6,542 nucleotides of DNA, taken from positions 1,926-8,467 of the forward strand of contig NYTO01000001.1 of NCBI GenBank assembly GCA_002683535.1, in the 5' to 3' direction. Within the stretch, counting starts at the first letter, position 1. Each line of letters opens with the position of its first letter. Shown in pieces: positions 1-5,884 of the stretch. A program made the position numbers and the translations under genes. The DNA is from SAR116 cluster bacterium (GTDB taxonomy: Bacteria > Pseudomonadota > Alphaproteobacteria > Puniceispirillales > Puniceispirillaceae). A model generated the notes under the pieces. That model made no database searches and had not been told where the DNA came from. It saw only the letters and a program-made list of their open reading frames with translations.

Positions 1-152
1 CTTTCGGCCATCATCGCCCGCCGGGCATTGCTGTCCTTGCGCAAATCATCGTCAAGCACAGCGGCGCTGACGCCCGGGTGTGCGTCCAGCCGGTCTTGTA
101 CCTGCAGGCCCGTTGTGCCGACAGCACCATCGATGAAAATGCGATATGTCAT
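1..152 (-). CDS. argC: N-acetyl-gamma-glutamyl-phosphate reductase, type 2 (5' part only)
   Basis: ArgC performs the NADPH-dependent reduction of N-acetylglutamyl-5-phosphate to the semialdehyde, the third step of arginine biosynthesis in the cytoplasm. Reading the minus strand from the ATG at 152 gives 50 residues beginning MTYRIFIDGAVGTTGLQVQD. The IFIDG-x-x-GTTGLQ signature at residues 5-17 is the Rossmann dinucleotide-binding start typical of the short type-2 AGPR family, usually a little over 300 residues. It is followed by LDDDLRKDSNARRAMM, where type-2 enzymes also have a conserved D/R/K/D stretch. The remaining ~85% lies beyond the left edge. It is transcribed divergently from pmbA. 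There is no Shine-Dalgarno sequence before the ATG, and a possible promoter lies so close that the message may be leaderless. The identity is secure; intactness cannot be judged. Confidence 0.88.
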   Translation of the reverse strand, partial: MTYRIFIDGAVGTTGLQVQDRLDAHPGVSAAVLDDDLRKDSNARRAMMAE

Positions 153-159
153 GGATTCG

Positions 160-188
160 TTGATACTGCTGTTAGACTTTTGATGCAA
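160..188 (-). promoter_or_regulatory. Candidate argC promoter (possibly leaderless transcript)
   Basis: On the minus strand, TTGCAT (188-183) and TATCAA (165-160) are separated by exactly 17 bases. They match 3/6 and 4/6 positions of the sigma-70 hexamers. Only 7 bases separate the -10 box from the argC ATG, so initiation at the normal distance would fall on or next to the start codon. The lack of any purine-rich ribosome site upstream of the ATG agrees with that. The hexamer match is modest, so this is a candidate only. Confidence 0.35.
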
Positions 189-226
189 GGTTCGTCGGAT
201 TATGGCCTGTAAGGTGCGTCTGATGC

Positions 227-260
227 TTGAAACCGGTCCAAGCACGCGTTATCTCGGGGG
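227..260 (+). promoter_or_regulatory. Candidate pmbA promoter and G-rich ribosome site
   Basis: TTGAAA at 227-232 (5/6 to the -35 consensus) is followed after 17 bases by TATCTC at 250-255 (3/6 to the -10 consensus). A run of five G at 256-260 lies four bases before the ATG at 265 and is the only ribosome-site-like element near the gene. If the promoter were used, transcription would begin at about 262 and leave out this G run, so the two signals compete. The G run is the main reason to prefer the 265 start over the in-frame ATG at 202. Confidence 0.25.
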
Positions 261-264
261 TATT

Positions 265-1602
265 ATGAGCAATGATACTGAATCCCTTATTTCGCAACTT
301 CTTGACGCGGCCCGCGCCGCCGGTGCCGACGGTGCCGATGCTGGCATGTCACGAAGTGAAGGTACCTCTGTTACTGTCCGTCTGGGCAAGGTTGAATCGG
401 CTGAGCGATCAGAAGATGTCGGCGCTGCGCTGCGGGTGTTTGTTGGCAAGCGCAATGCGTCAGTGTCGACCAGCCAGCTGGACAAGGACAGCATCACCGA
501 GCTTGCCGCGCGCGCCGTAGCCATGGCGAAGGTCGCACCCGAAGACCCCTATGTGCGTCTGGCAACAGGCGATGAGGTGGCGAGCGACCTTCCCGAGATT
601 GATCTGTACGATCCCGCCATACCCGCGGTTGAGGCGCTGACCCGTACAGCCACCACAGTTGAGGCCGCTGCGTTGGACAATGCCGGGATCACCAATTCCG
701 AGGGCGGTTCAGCCAGCCATGGCGAAGCGCATATGATGATCGCCACCAGCAACGGCTTTTCGGCAAACTACAAACGGTCCTCGCAAGGGTTTTCAGCCGT
801 TGTGATTGCTGAAAAAGACGGGGCAATGGAACGCGACTATGATTACAGCGCCGCCGTCTATGGCGCAGATCTCGACTCGCCAGAAGCCATCGGCAAAAGT
901 GCCGCTGCGCGTACCCTGTCGCGTCTCGGTCCACAAAAACCGCCCACAGGCCAGTTTCCTGTCATTTATGACCAGCGTGTGTCCGGATCGATTGTCGGCA
1001 CGCTGGCCGGGGCCATCAACGGTGCCTCCATTGCACGCGGCACCAGTTTCCTGAAAGACCGCATGGGCGAACAGATAACAAGCAGTGGCCTGACATTTAT
1101 TGATGACCCGCTGCGCCCACGCGGCATGGCCTCACGATTGTTTGACGGGGAAGGCCTGCCCGTCCAAAAGCAGGCCATGGTGGAAGATGGTGTGCTGAAA
1201 AGCTGGTTCCTTGATATTGCCTCAGCCGCAAAACTGGGACTGACGCCAAACGGCCAGGCCGCACGCGGCATGGGCAGCGCGCCTTCCCCCGGATCATCGA
1301 ATTTCTATCTGGAAAACGGCGATATCAGCCTTGATGACCTGATTGCCGATATCGATGAAGGCTTTCTGGTGACCGAAATGATGGGCAGTTCAGTAGACAT
1401 GATTACAGGCGATTACAGCCGTGGTGCGGCCGGCTTCTGGATCAGTGGCGGCAAGGTCGGGCATCCGGTCAGCGAGGCCACCATCGCCGGCAATCTGAAG
1501 GACATGTTTATGGCCATCACACGTGCCAACGATATCGATATGCGCAAAAGCACTGCCGCGCCATCACTGCGGATCGACGGCATGATGGTCGCCGGATCAT
1601 GA
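265..1602 (+). CDS. pmbA: PmbA/TldE, non-catalytic subunit of the TldD/TldE metalloprotease
   Basis: With TldD, TldE forms a heterodimeric cytoplasmic protease that clips flexible peptides, known from microcin B17 maturation and CcdA degradation. From the ATG at 265 the product is 445 residues, close to the ~450 usual for PmbA. An in-frame ATG at 202 would add 21 residues that do not resemble the family start, and MSNDTESLISQLLDAARAAG looks like a normal PmbA N-terminus. The C-terminal hallmark VTEMMGSSVDMITGDYSRGA (about residues 369-388) is followed by FWI, the PVSEATIAGNLKDMF block and the terminal APSLRI motif. Where TldD carries its zinc-binding HExxH, this protein has DQRVSGSIV (about 236-244), so it is the metal-free TldE type. 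No tldD is in the window, which is normal because the genes are often unlinked. Its stop overlaps the next start by four bases (ATGA), suggesting translational coupling to the phosphatase. Confidence 0.93.
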   Translation: MSNDTESLISQLLDAARAAGADGADAGMSRSEGTSVTVRLGKVESAERSEDVGAALRVFVGKRNASVSTSQLDKDSITELAARAVAMAKVAPEDPYVRLATGDEVASDLPEIDLYDPAIPAVEALTRTATTVEAAALDNAGITNSEGGSASHGEAHMMIATSNGFSANYKRSSQGFSAVVIAEKDGAMERDYDYSAAVYGADLDSPEAIGKSAAARTLSRLGPQKPPTGQFPVIYDQRVSGSIVGTLAGAINGASIARGTSFLKDRMGEQITSSGLTFIDDPLRPRGMASRLFDGEGLPVQKQAMVEDGVLKSWFLDIASAAKLGLTPNGQAARGMGSAPSPGSSNFYLENGDISLDDLIADIDEGFLVTEMMGSSVDMITGDYSRGAAGFWISGGKVGHPVSEATIAGNLKDMFMAITRANDIDMRKSTAAPSLRIDGMMVAGS

Positions 1603-2258
1603 ATTTCCTCGCCCCGCCAGCCTCGCGGCGCGGGCTGCGCGACTGGACAGAGCTGATCTTCAAGGACCATGGCTTCCTGCGTGTCTGGTGGCATAATTTT
1701 CATGAGATTGCGCCGGGCATGTACCGGTCCAACCAGCCAGGACCGCGGCGCGTGCGTGCCGCTGCTGCGCAGGGAATCCGGACAATAGTCAATCTGCGTG
1801 GCCCACGCGGTGACGGCGGCTGGCAACTTGAGGCAGAAGCTTGCGCCAAGGCCGGCATCACCTTGCTGGACTTTACCGCGCGGTCACGCGCCGCGCCCGA
1901 CAAGGCGATGCTGCATGCGGCACGAATCTTGTTCACCGAAATACACACACCTGCCCTGATGCATTGCAAGTCAGGGGCTGATCGTGCCGGCCTGATGTCG
2001 GCGCTGTATCTGCTGATTGTCGAACAGCGGCCCGCGCGCGAGGCCGCTGAACAGCTGGCATGGAAATATGGTCATGTACGCCAGGCCAAAACGGGGCTGC
2101 TGGATGCCTTTTTTGCCGCTTACTTTCCGTATGAAGATCAGGGCATGGCGTTCTTTGACTGGGTGGACAATATCTATGACCCTAAACAGGTCACCCGCGA
2201 TTTTCAGGCAAAAGGGTGGGCAGTGCGTCTGACCGACAGCATTCTGCGGCGCGAATAG
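1599..2258 (+). CDS. CX5R protein tyrosine / dual-specificity-like phosphatase
   Basis: The 219-residue product belongs to the cysteine-dependent phosphatase superfamily. The P-loop HCKSGADRAG spans residues 122-131, with nucleophile Cys123 and phosphate-binding Arg129. Upstream are the fold landmarks YRSNQPGP (42-49), a GIRTIVNLRG strand (59-68) and LLDFTARSRAAP (89-100), in which Asp91 is a plausible general acid. After the P-loop comes the helix GLMSALYLLI and the YGHVRQAKTGLLDAF segment. No signal peptide or clear membrane helix is visible, though the N-terminus (residues 20-36) is rich in aromatic residues. The start overlaps the pmbA stop by four bases, so the two are probably co-translated. 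The msbA gene converges on it 47 bp away. Known members include a Caulobacter homologue (CtpA) tied to envelope integrity and lipid A structure. Whether this protein acts on phosphotyrosine or on a lipid phosphate cannot be told from sequence. Confidence 0.87.
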   Translation: MNFLAPPASRRGLRDWTELIFKDHGFLRVWWHNFHEIAPGMYRSNQPGPRRVRAAAAQGIRTIVNLRGPRGDGGWQLEAEACAKAGITLLDFTARSRAAPDKAMLHAARILFTEIHTPALMHCKSGADRAGLMSALYLLIVEQRPAREAAEQLAWKYGHVRQAKTGLLDAFFAAYFPYEDQGMAFFDWVDNIYDPKQVTRDFQAKGWAVRLTDSILRRE

Positions 2259-2267
2259 AAATCATCG

Positions 2268-2302
2268 GCATCCACGTCTGGTCCTGATCACGTCCGGGAT
2301 GC
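2268..2302. terminator. Stem-loop between convergent genes, possible bidirectional terminator
   Basis: GCATCC (2268-2273) pairs with GGATGC (2297-2302), and the adjoining ACGT (2274-2277) pairs with ACGT (2290-2293). This gives a 10-bp stem with a 3-base bulge (2294-2296) and a 12-base loop. It fills most of the 47-bp gap between the phosphatase stop and the msbA stop, the expected place for a shared terminator. No strong T tract follows on either strand, so intrinsic termination would be weak. Confidence 0.4.
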
Positions 2303-2305
2303 GGT

Positions 2306-4066
2306 TCACGCCCCGTTGCCAAGCGACTGCAGCTGGCTCAACCGCGCATATAATCCGCCTTGTGCCACCAGCGCCGAATGCGTTCCGCGTTCGGCAATCG
2401 TGCCGCCATCCATCACCAGAATCTGGTCCGCATCCTGAATAGTGGACAGGCGGTGCGCAACGACCAGCGTTGTGCGCCCCTGCTGAAGCCGGGCCAGCGC
2501 ATCCTGCACCTGCTGTTCGGATTCTGCATCCAGTGCGGCTGTGGCCTCGTCAAGCAGCAGGATCGGTGCATCTTTCAGCATGGCACGCGCAATTGAGATC
2601 CGTTGTCGCTGGCCGCCAGACAACCGATTGCCCATAGTGCCGACCGGTGCATCATAGCCGCCATCCAGCGCCATGATGAAATCATGTGCAGCGGCCGCCC
2701 TGGCGGCGCTGACAATGTCATCACGGCTGGCATTCGGGCGTCCAAACGCAATGTTGGCGGCGATAGTGTCATCAAACAGCACAGCATCCTGGCTGACCAG
2801 CGCAAGGTTGCGGCGCAGCCCGTCGATGCTGATCTGCCTGATATCGGTGCCATCGATGCTGATCTGCCCGGCAGTGGCATCGAAAAACCGCGGCAGCAAG
2901 TTGATCACTGTGCTCTTTCCCGATCCGCTGGGTCCGCACAGCGCCACTGTCTGGCCAGCCTCTATATCCAGATCGACATTTACAAGCGCGGGTATGGTCT
3001 CGCTGTCTGCCCCATCGGAATCATAGGCAAAGCCAACATCAGAAAAGCGGATGTCGCCCTTCACGCGACCCGGGTCTGGCGCGCCATCAGCGTCGGTAAC
3101 AAGATTTGGACGGTCCAGCAGCTGCAGCACACGGTCAGCAGCGGCAATCGCCTCGTTGGTCACAGCATTCAGCGTGCCGATAGCGCGCACCGGCTGCACC
3201 AGCAGGATCAGCGTGGTGATAAAGGCAATCACATCACCGACGGCCAGATATCCGGCAGACACCCGCCAGCCAGCCAGCGCGATCACACCGCCAACCGCCA
3301 CGCCGCCAACAACTTCCAGGATCGGATCAATCTTTGCCCGGCCAGTCAGAAGACTGACCAGCCGCGTATACAGCCCGTCAAAGGCAAGACGTGTCCGGCG
3401 CGTTTCAGCCTCTTCCAGCTGATAGGCCTTGACCATACGCGCACCTTGCAAGGTTTCGGCAAGAAGCGATGTCACCCCTTCCATATGTTCCTGCAGATTG
3501 CCCGAGGCCCGGCGCTGGCGGGCACCAATGCGAATAACTGGCTGCAATGCAATCGGATAAACCGCCAGAACGACAAGCGCCATCAACCAGTCCAGCCAGA
3601 TCATTGTGGCAATCAGCACCAGCGCCGTCAGGACATCACGCACCAGATTATTGGCCAGACGTACCGCAGCCTCGCGCACAAGATTCAGGTCATTCATGAT
3701 CCGCGACATGAAGGCCCCGGCAGGCTCGCGCGTCAGCACACCAAGATCGGCAACAATCAGGGCGCGCGCCATGTCCTTTTGCAGGTCGGTGGTCACACGC
3801 AACGCCAATGCATTCACCTGAACTGTCTGCAAGAACAGCGCAACACCCTTGACCAGCGCCAGAACGATAATCAGTGGCGGTGCCACCCATATCACCTCGA
3901 CAGCGCGACCATCAGCAAGCGCATTGAAAATATGCCGTGTCAGCAAGGGATAGGCAGCAGCAGATGCCGCGACCACAGCCATCAGCAACAAGGCACCAAT
4001 GAGCCTCGCCATATATGGTCGCACCCAGCCAGTCAGGATACGCCGCATAACAGTACGACCATCCAT
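2306..4066 (-). CDS. msbA: MsbA-like ABC exporter (fused transmembrane and ATPase domains)
   Basis: This half-transporter should work as a homodimer in the inner membrane. MsbA flips Kdo-lipid A or core lipid A to the periplasmic face for the Lpt pathway. The 586 residues match MsbA length (about 580). Hydrophobic segments lie near residues 20-40, 59-82, 140-160, 161-181, 250-270 and 275-295, the six-helix type-1 exporter pattern. The ATPase domain runs from about 335: Walker A GPSGSGKST (378-386), Q-loop Gln426 in VSQD, signature LSGGQRQR (482-489), Walker B ILLLDEA (502-508), D-loop ALD (511-513) and switch His538 in VVAHRLST. All catalytic residues are present. The ATG at 4066 is used; the ATG at codon 7 (4048) is an alternative, and neither has a strong ribosome site. 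The gene is divergent from FkbM and convergent with the phosphatase. The lipid A assignment rests mainly on the lpxJ-like gene and waaA nearby; multidrug or other lipid export by a related protein cannot be excluded. Confidence 0.85.
   Translation of the reverse strand: MDGRTVMRRILTGWVRPYMARLIGALLLMAVVAASAAAYPLLTRHIFNALADGRAVEVIWVAPPLIIVLALVKGVALFLQTVQVNALALRVTTDLQKDMARALIVADLGVLTREPAGAFMSRIMNDLNLVREAAVRLANNLVRDVLTALVLIATMIWLDWLMALVVLAVYPIALQPVIRIGARQRRASGNLQEHMEGVTSLLAETLQGARMVKAYQLEEAETRRTRLAFDGLYTRLVSLLTGRAKIDPILEVVGGVAVGGVIALAGWRVSAGYLAVGDVIAFITTLILLVQPVRAIGTLNAVTNEAIAAADRVLQLLDRPNLVTDADGAPDPGRVKGDIRFSDVGFAYDSDGADSETIPALVNVDLDIEAGQTVALCGPSGSGKSTVINLLPRFFDATAGQISIDGTDIRQISIDGLRRNLALVSQDAVLFDDTIAANIAFGRPNASRDDIVSAARAAAAHDFIMALDGGYDAPVGTMGNRLSGGQRQRISIARAMLKDAPILLLDEATAALDAESEQQVQDALARLQQGRTTLVVAHRLSTIQDADQILVMDGGTIAERGTHSALVAQGGLYARLSQLQSLGNGA
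2823..2868. repeat. 16-bp direct repeat inside msbA, 30-bp period
   Basis: The 16 bases TCGATGCTGATCTGCC occur at 2823-2838 and again, identically, at 2853-2868. The 30-base period is in frame, and in the protein the repeat encodes QISIDG at residues 401-406 and 411-416. The first copy is the normal GxIxIDGxDIR strand after Walker A. The second falls where related exporters usually have a variable segment before LRRNLALVSQD. It could be a small local duplication or gene-conversion patch. The reading frame and the motifs around it are intact. Confidence 0.8.
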
Positions 4067-4104
4067 TTCGTTACGAGGCGTCTGCGCGCTGCGGTTTTGC
4101 GGAT

Positions 4105-4122
4105 TGTCAGACAGATCTTGTC
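4105..4122. promoter_or_regulatory. Cluster of TGTC/GACA half-sites upstream of msbA
   Basis: The 18 bases TGTCAGACAGATCTTGTC contain a perfect TGTC-A-GACA palindrome followed, after five bases, by a third TGTC; GACA(4110-4113) and TGTC(4119-4122) also form an inverted pair. The cluster lies about 40-55 bp upstream of the msbA start codon, a suitable place for an operator. No regulator is identified, and a chance palindrome of this size is quite possible. Confidence 0.2.
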
Positions 4123-4251
4123 TCCAGTCAGGGCCACCATGCCCGCGTCAGAACGTGCCACATTAACCCGACTGCCGTCCAGAAGCAGAATATTGGGTCG
4201 CATGTCATATCTGTAAATAGTGGCCAAAGATGCGGCTCTGGCAGATTGCAG

Positions 4252-4280
4252 GTGACCGGGATTCCATTCGGATGTATTAC
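4252..4280 (+). promoter_or_regulatory. Candidate promoter for the FkbM methyltransferase gene
   Basis: GTGACC at 4252-4257 (4/6 to the -35 consensus, keeping the TGAC core) and TATTAC at 4275-4280 (4/6 to the -10 consensus) are separated by exactly 17 bases. Initiation would fall near 4287, giving a leader of about 30 bases to the ATG at 4318. It is the best plus-strand match in this gap, and the gene needs a promoter because the upstream neighbour runs the other way. Confidence 0.45.
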
Positions 4281-4317
4281 CTAGACTTGTTTATGTTTAA
4301 GGCAGCTTTGTAGGCCG

Positions 4318-5061
4318 ATGATCCAGTCCACACCGATCCTTTCCAATGACAGCTATTCCTTTGGTCAGAAGGCGCGCTGGCTTGCCTTGTTGTGGCGCAC
4401 CTGGAATGACCGCCGCCTCCACGGCGTGGCCGATGCCATTCTGGCGCAATCACCAAACCCGAACCCGGCAGTGCTAGATATCGGCGCAAATGTTGGTGCC
4501 TTTACGCGTGCCTTTGCAAAGGCAGGCCAAAAGCCGCGGATGGTACTGGCGTTCGAGCCGTCATCCTATGTGTTCAGCATTCTGGAGATCGTTACCCGGC
4601 GGATGCGGCAGGTACAACGCCACAAAATCGCGCTGAGCAACACCACAGGCAGCGTGATGCTGCAAACACCGGTAAAGGCATCCGGATCATTGCGGGTCGG
4701 ATTATCACATATTGGCGACGACGCTGCCGGGGATGCATTTTCAGAATCAGTCCCGACCAGACGTCTTGATGATTTTCTGGCAGATAACGGAATTGACAGT
4801 ATCGATGTCGTGAAGATGGATGTCGAAGGGGCAGAACAGCTGGTAGTGGATGGTGCCCCGAACCTGTTAAAGACTGTCCGGCCGGTATGGTATGTCGAAA
4901 TTGACGAAAGCCGGGCACAGCGGTTTGGCGAATCGGCACAGATGTTGTTCGCCACCTTCACCGGCAATGGCTACAAGGCATATCGCTTTGCCGATGATTT
5001 CAGCCTGTTGCCGGTTGCCGATATCGGGGCTGCCAGCGATTACCTGTTCCTGCCAGCCTAA
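4318..5061 (+). CDS. FkbM-family SAM-dependent methyltransferase
   Basis: FkbM-family enzymes transfer a methyl group from S-adenosylmethionine, usually to a hydroxyl of a sugar or polyketide; many bacterial members lie in glycan or LPS gene clusters. In this 247-residue protein the SAM-binding motif I is VLDIGANVGAFT (residues 52-63). It is followed by FEP (79-81), ALSNTTGS (105-112), the LDDF segment (150-153) and the family signature VVKMDVEGAE (164-173), then WYVEID (191-196). That order is diagnostic of the FkbM domain, and the length is normal. There is no signal peptide, so it should be cytoplasmic. The ribosome site is poor (AGG four bases before the ATG). The gene stands alone, with its own promoter and a 133-bp gap after it, between msbA and the acyltransferase-waaA pair. 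This suggests, but does not show, a substrate in LPS or another surface glycolipid. Confidence 0.9.
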   Translation: MIQSTPILSNDSYSFGQKARWLALLWRTWNDRRLHGVADAILAQSPNPNPAVLDIGANVGAFTRAFAKAGQKPRMVLAFEPSSYVFSILEIVTRRMRQVQRHKIALSNTTGSVMLQTPVKASGSLRVGLSHIGDDAAGDAFSESVPTRRLDDFLADNGIDSIDVVKMDVEGAEQLVVDGAPNLLKTVRPVWYVEIDESRAQRFGESAQMLFATFTGNGYKAYRFADDFSLLPVADIGAASDYLFLPA

Positions 5062-5092
5062 GGGCCCCGTTGCAAACGATGGGCAGCGATAG

Positions 5093-5121
5093 TGGACGCA
5101 GTGCCGGATCGTCGCTATAAC
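5093..5121 (+). promoter_or_regulatory. Candidate promoter for the DUF374-waaA operon
   Basis: TGGACG at 5093-5098 (4/6 to the -35 consensus) and TATAAC at 5116-5121 (5/6 to the -10 consensus) are exactly 17 bases apart, the best sigma-70-like match found in the window. Initiation near 5128 would leave a leader of about 67 bases before the ATG at 5195. A small hairpin, TCGCC (5134-5138) pairing with GGCGA (5145-5149), would lie near the 5' end of that leader. The 133-bp gap and lack of a clear terminator after FkbM mean read-through from FkbM is also possible. Confidence 0.5.
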
Positions 5122-5194
5122 CAATTGCAGGGATCGCCCAAGATGGCGACCTTCTCAACCCCTGTCATTGCCGCGCCAGCAGACAAGATCATCC

Positions 5195-5884
5195 ATGCTG
5201 AAACAACTCAAACGCACCCGGGCCGGCATGTTCATCATAAGCTGGATTGCGGCGCTGGTGATCGCCCTGTTGCTGGCAAGTGTCAGGTGGCGGCGACATG
5301 CGCCGGAAAAACTGGATGCCATTCTTGCCGATCACCAAGGCTTCATTCTGGTCTTCTGGCATGAACGCCTTTTATCGATGGTATTTCTGTGGCCGCGCAA
5401 ACACCGCCTGACCGCCTTGCAGTCAACGCATGTTGATGGACGGATCATTGCGCATACGGTCAATCATTTCGGGGTGAACACGGTGTGGGGCAGTTCCAAC
5501 CGCGGCGGCGCATCGGGCCTGCGCAAGATGAAACGCATTCTGGATGAAGGTGGCATTCCGACAATCACGCCTGACGGGCCGCGGGGGCCAGCGCGAAAAA
5601 CAGCCATGGGGCCAGTGGCATTGGCCCATCTTGCCGGCAAACCCATTCTGCCCGTGGCATGGTCGGTGGAACGGTGCTGGCGGGCGGGAAGCTGGGACCG
5701 GCTGATGATCCCCAAACCCTTTACCCGCGGGGTGTTCGTTGTTGGAGACGCCATTGCGCCGCCAGCATCGGGCGGGCGAGATGATCTGGAAGATGCCCGC
5801 CTTGCACTTGATGCCGCACTGGACAGGGTAACCGCCGAGGCCGATGCCCTGACCGGACAGCCGCCGCTCGATACTGCGTCATGA
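5195..5884 (+). CDS. DUF374 / LpxJ-type lysophospholipid or lipid A late acyltransferase
   Basis: DUF374 proteins belong to the lysophospholipid acyltransferase group. The characterised member LpxJ of Helicobacter and Campylobacter adds a secondary acyl chain to lipid A precursors and, unlike LpxL, does not strictly need Kdo first. From the ATG at 5195 the product has 229 residues. A hydrophobic helix at 12-30 preceded by basic residues fits an inner-membrane anchor facing the cytoplasm. Family blocks follow in order: FILVFWHERLL (50-60), STHVDGRII (77-85), WGSSNRGG (98-105), TPDGPRGPARK (125-135), GKPILPVAWS (148-157), SWDRLMIPKPF (166-176). I do not see the classical HX4D of PlsC-like enzymes, as expected for this family. 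A TTG at 5168 would add nine residues; the ATG is preferred, although neither has a good ribosome site. Its stop overlaps the waaA start (ATGA), so the two are probably one operon. The exact acyl acceptor is inferred. Confidence 0.87.
   Translation: MLKQLKRTRAGMFIISWIAALVIALLLASVRWRRHAPEKLDAILADHQGFILVFWHERLLSMVFLWPRKHRLTALQSTHVDGRIIAHTVNHFGVNTVWGSSNRGGASGLRKMKRILDEGGIPTITPDGPRGPARKTAMGPVALAHLAGKPILPVAWSVERCWRAGSWDRLMIPKPFTRGVFVVGDAIAPPASGGRDDLEDARLALDAALDRVTAEADALTGQPPLDTAS

Larger units (their letters stand above)
4067..4317. other. 251-bp divergent intergenic region between msbA and the FkbM gene
   Basis: This gap must hold the promoters of both divergent genes. The half nearer FkbM is AT-richer and contains the plus-strand promoter at 4252-4280. 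For msbA I see only weak minus-strand options: TTTACA with a 19-base spacer to TATTCT, which would start about 110 bases upstream of msbA. An unrecognised 64-codon minus-strand frame (4227-4033, TTG start, first ATG at 4203) covers much of the region and overlaps the msbA start by 34 bases. It has no ribosome site and resembles no family I know, so I do not call it a gene. A six-codon plus-strand frame (4293-4313, MFKAAL) sits just before the FkbM start. No RNA gene is recognisable. Confidence 0.6.

Noticed and set aside
202..264. An upstream ATG extending pmbA by 21 residues
   Set aside because: The added residues do not look like a PmbA start, and the G-rich ribosome-like site lies just before the ATG at 265.
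2603..4216. A 537-codon open frame on the plus strand
   Set aside because: It lies antisense to the whole of msbA, whose motifs are complete. Its product is rich in His, Gln and Arg with no recognisable domain, as expected for the complement of a GC-rich gene.
154..4264. GATTC (GANTC, CcrM-type) sites at 154-158 and 4260-4264 in the two divergent promoter regions
   Set aside because: One site in each gap is about the number expected by chance for their lengths, so no cell-cycle control is claimed.
4293..4313. Six-codon frame MFKAAL before the FkbM gene as a leader peptide
   Set aside because: It has no ribosome site, no run of regulatory codons and no attenuator-like hairpins.
5134..5149. 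Small hairpin after the DUF374 promoter as a terminator or riboswitch
   Set aside because: The stem is only five base pairs with no T tract after it, and the leader is too short and plain for a known riboswitch.
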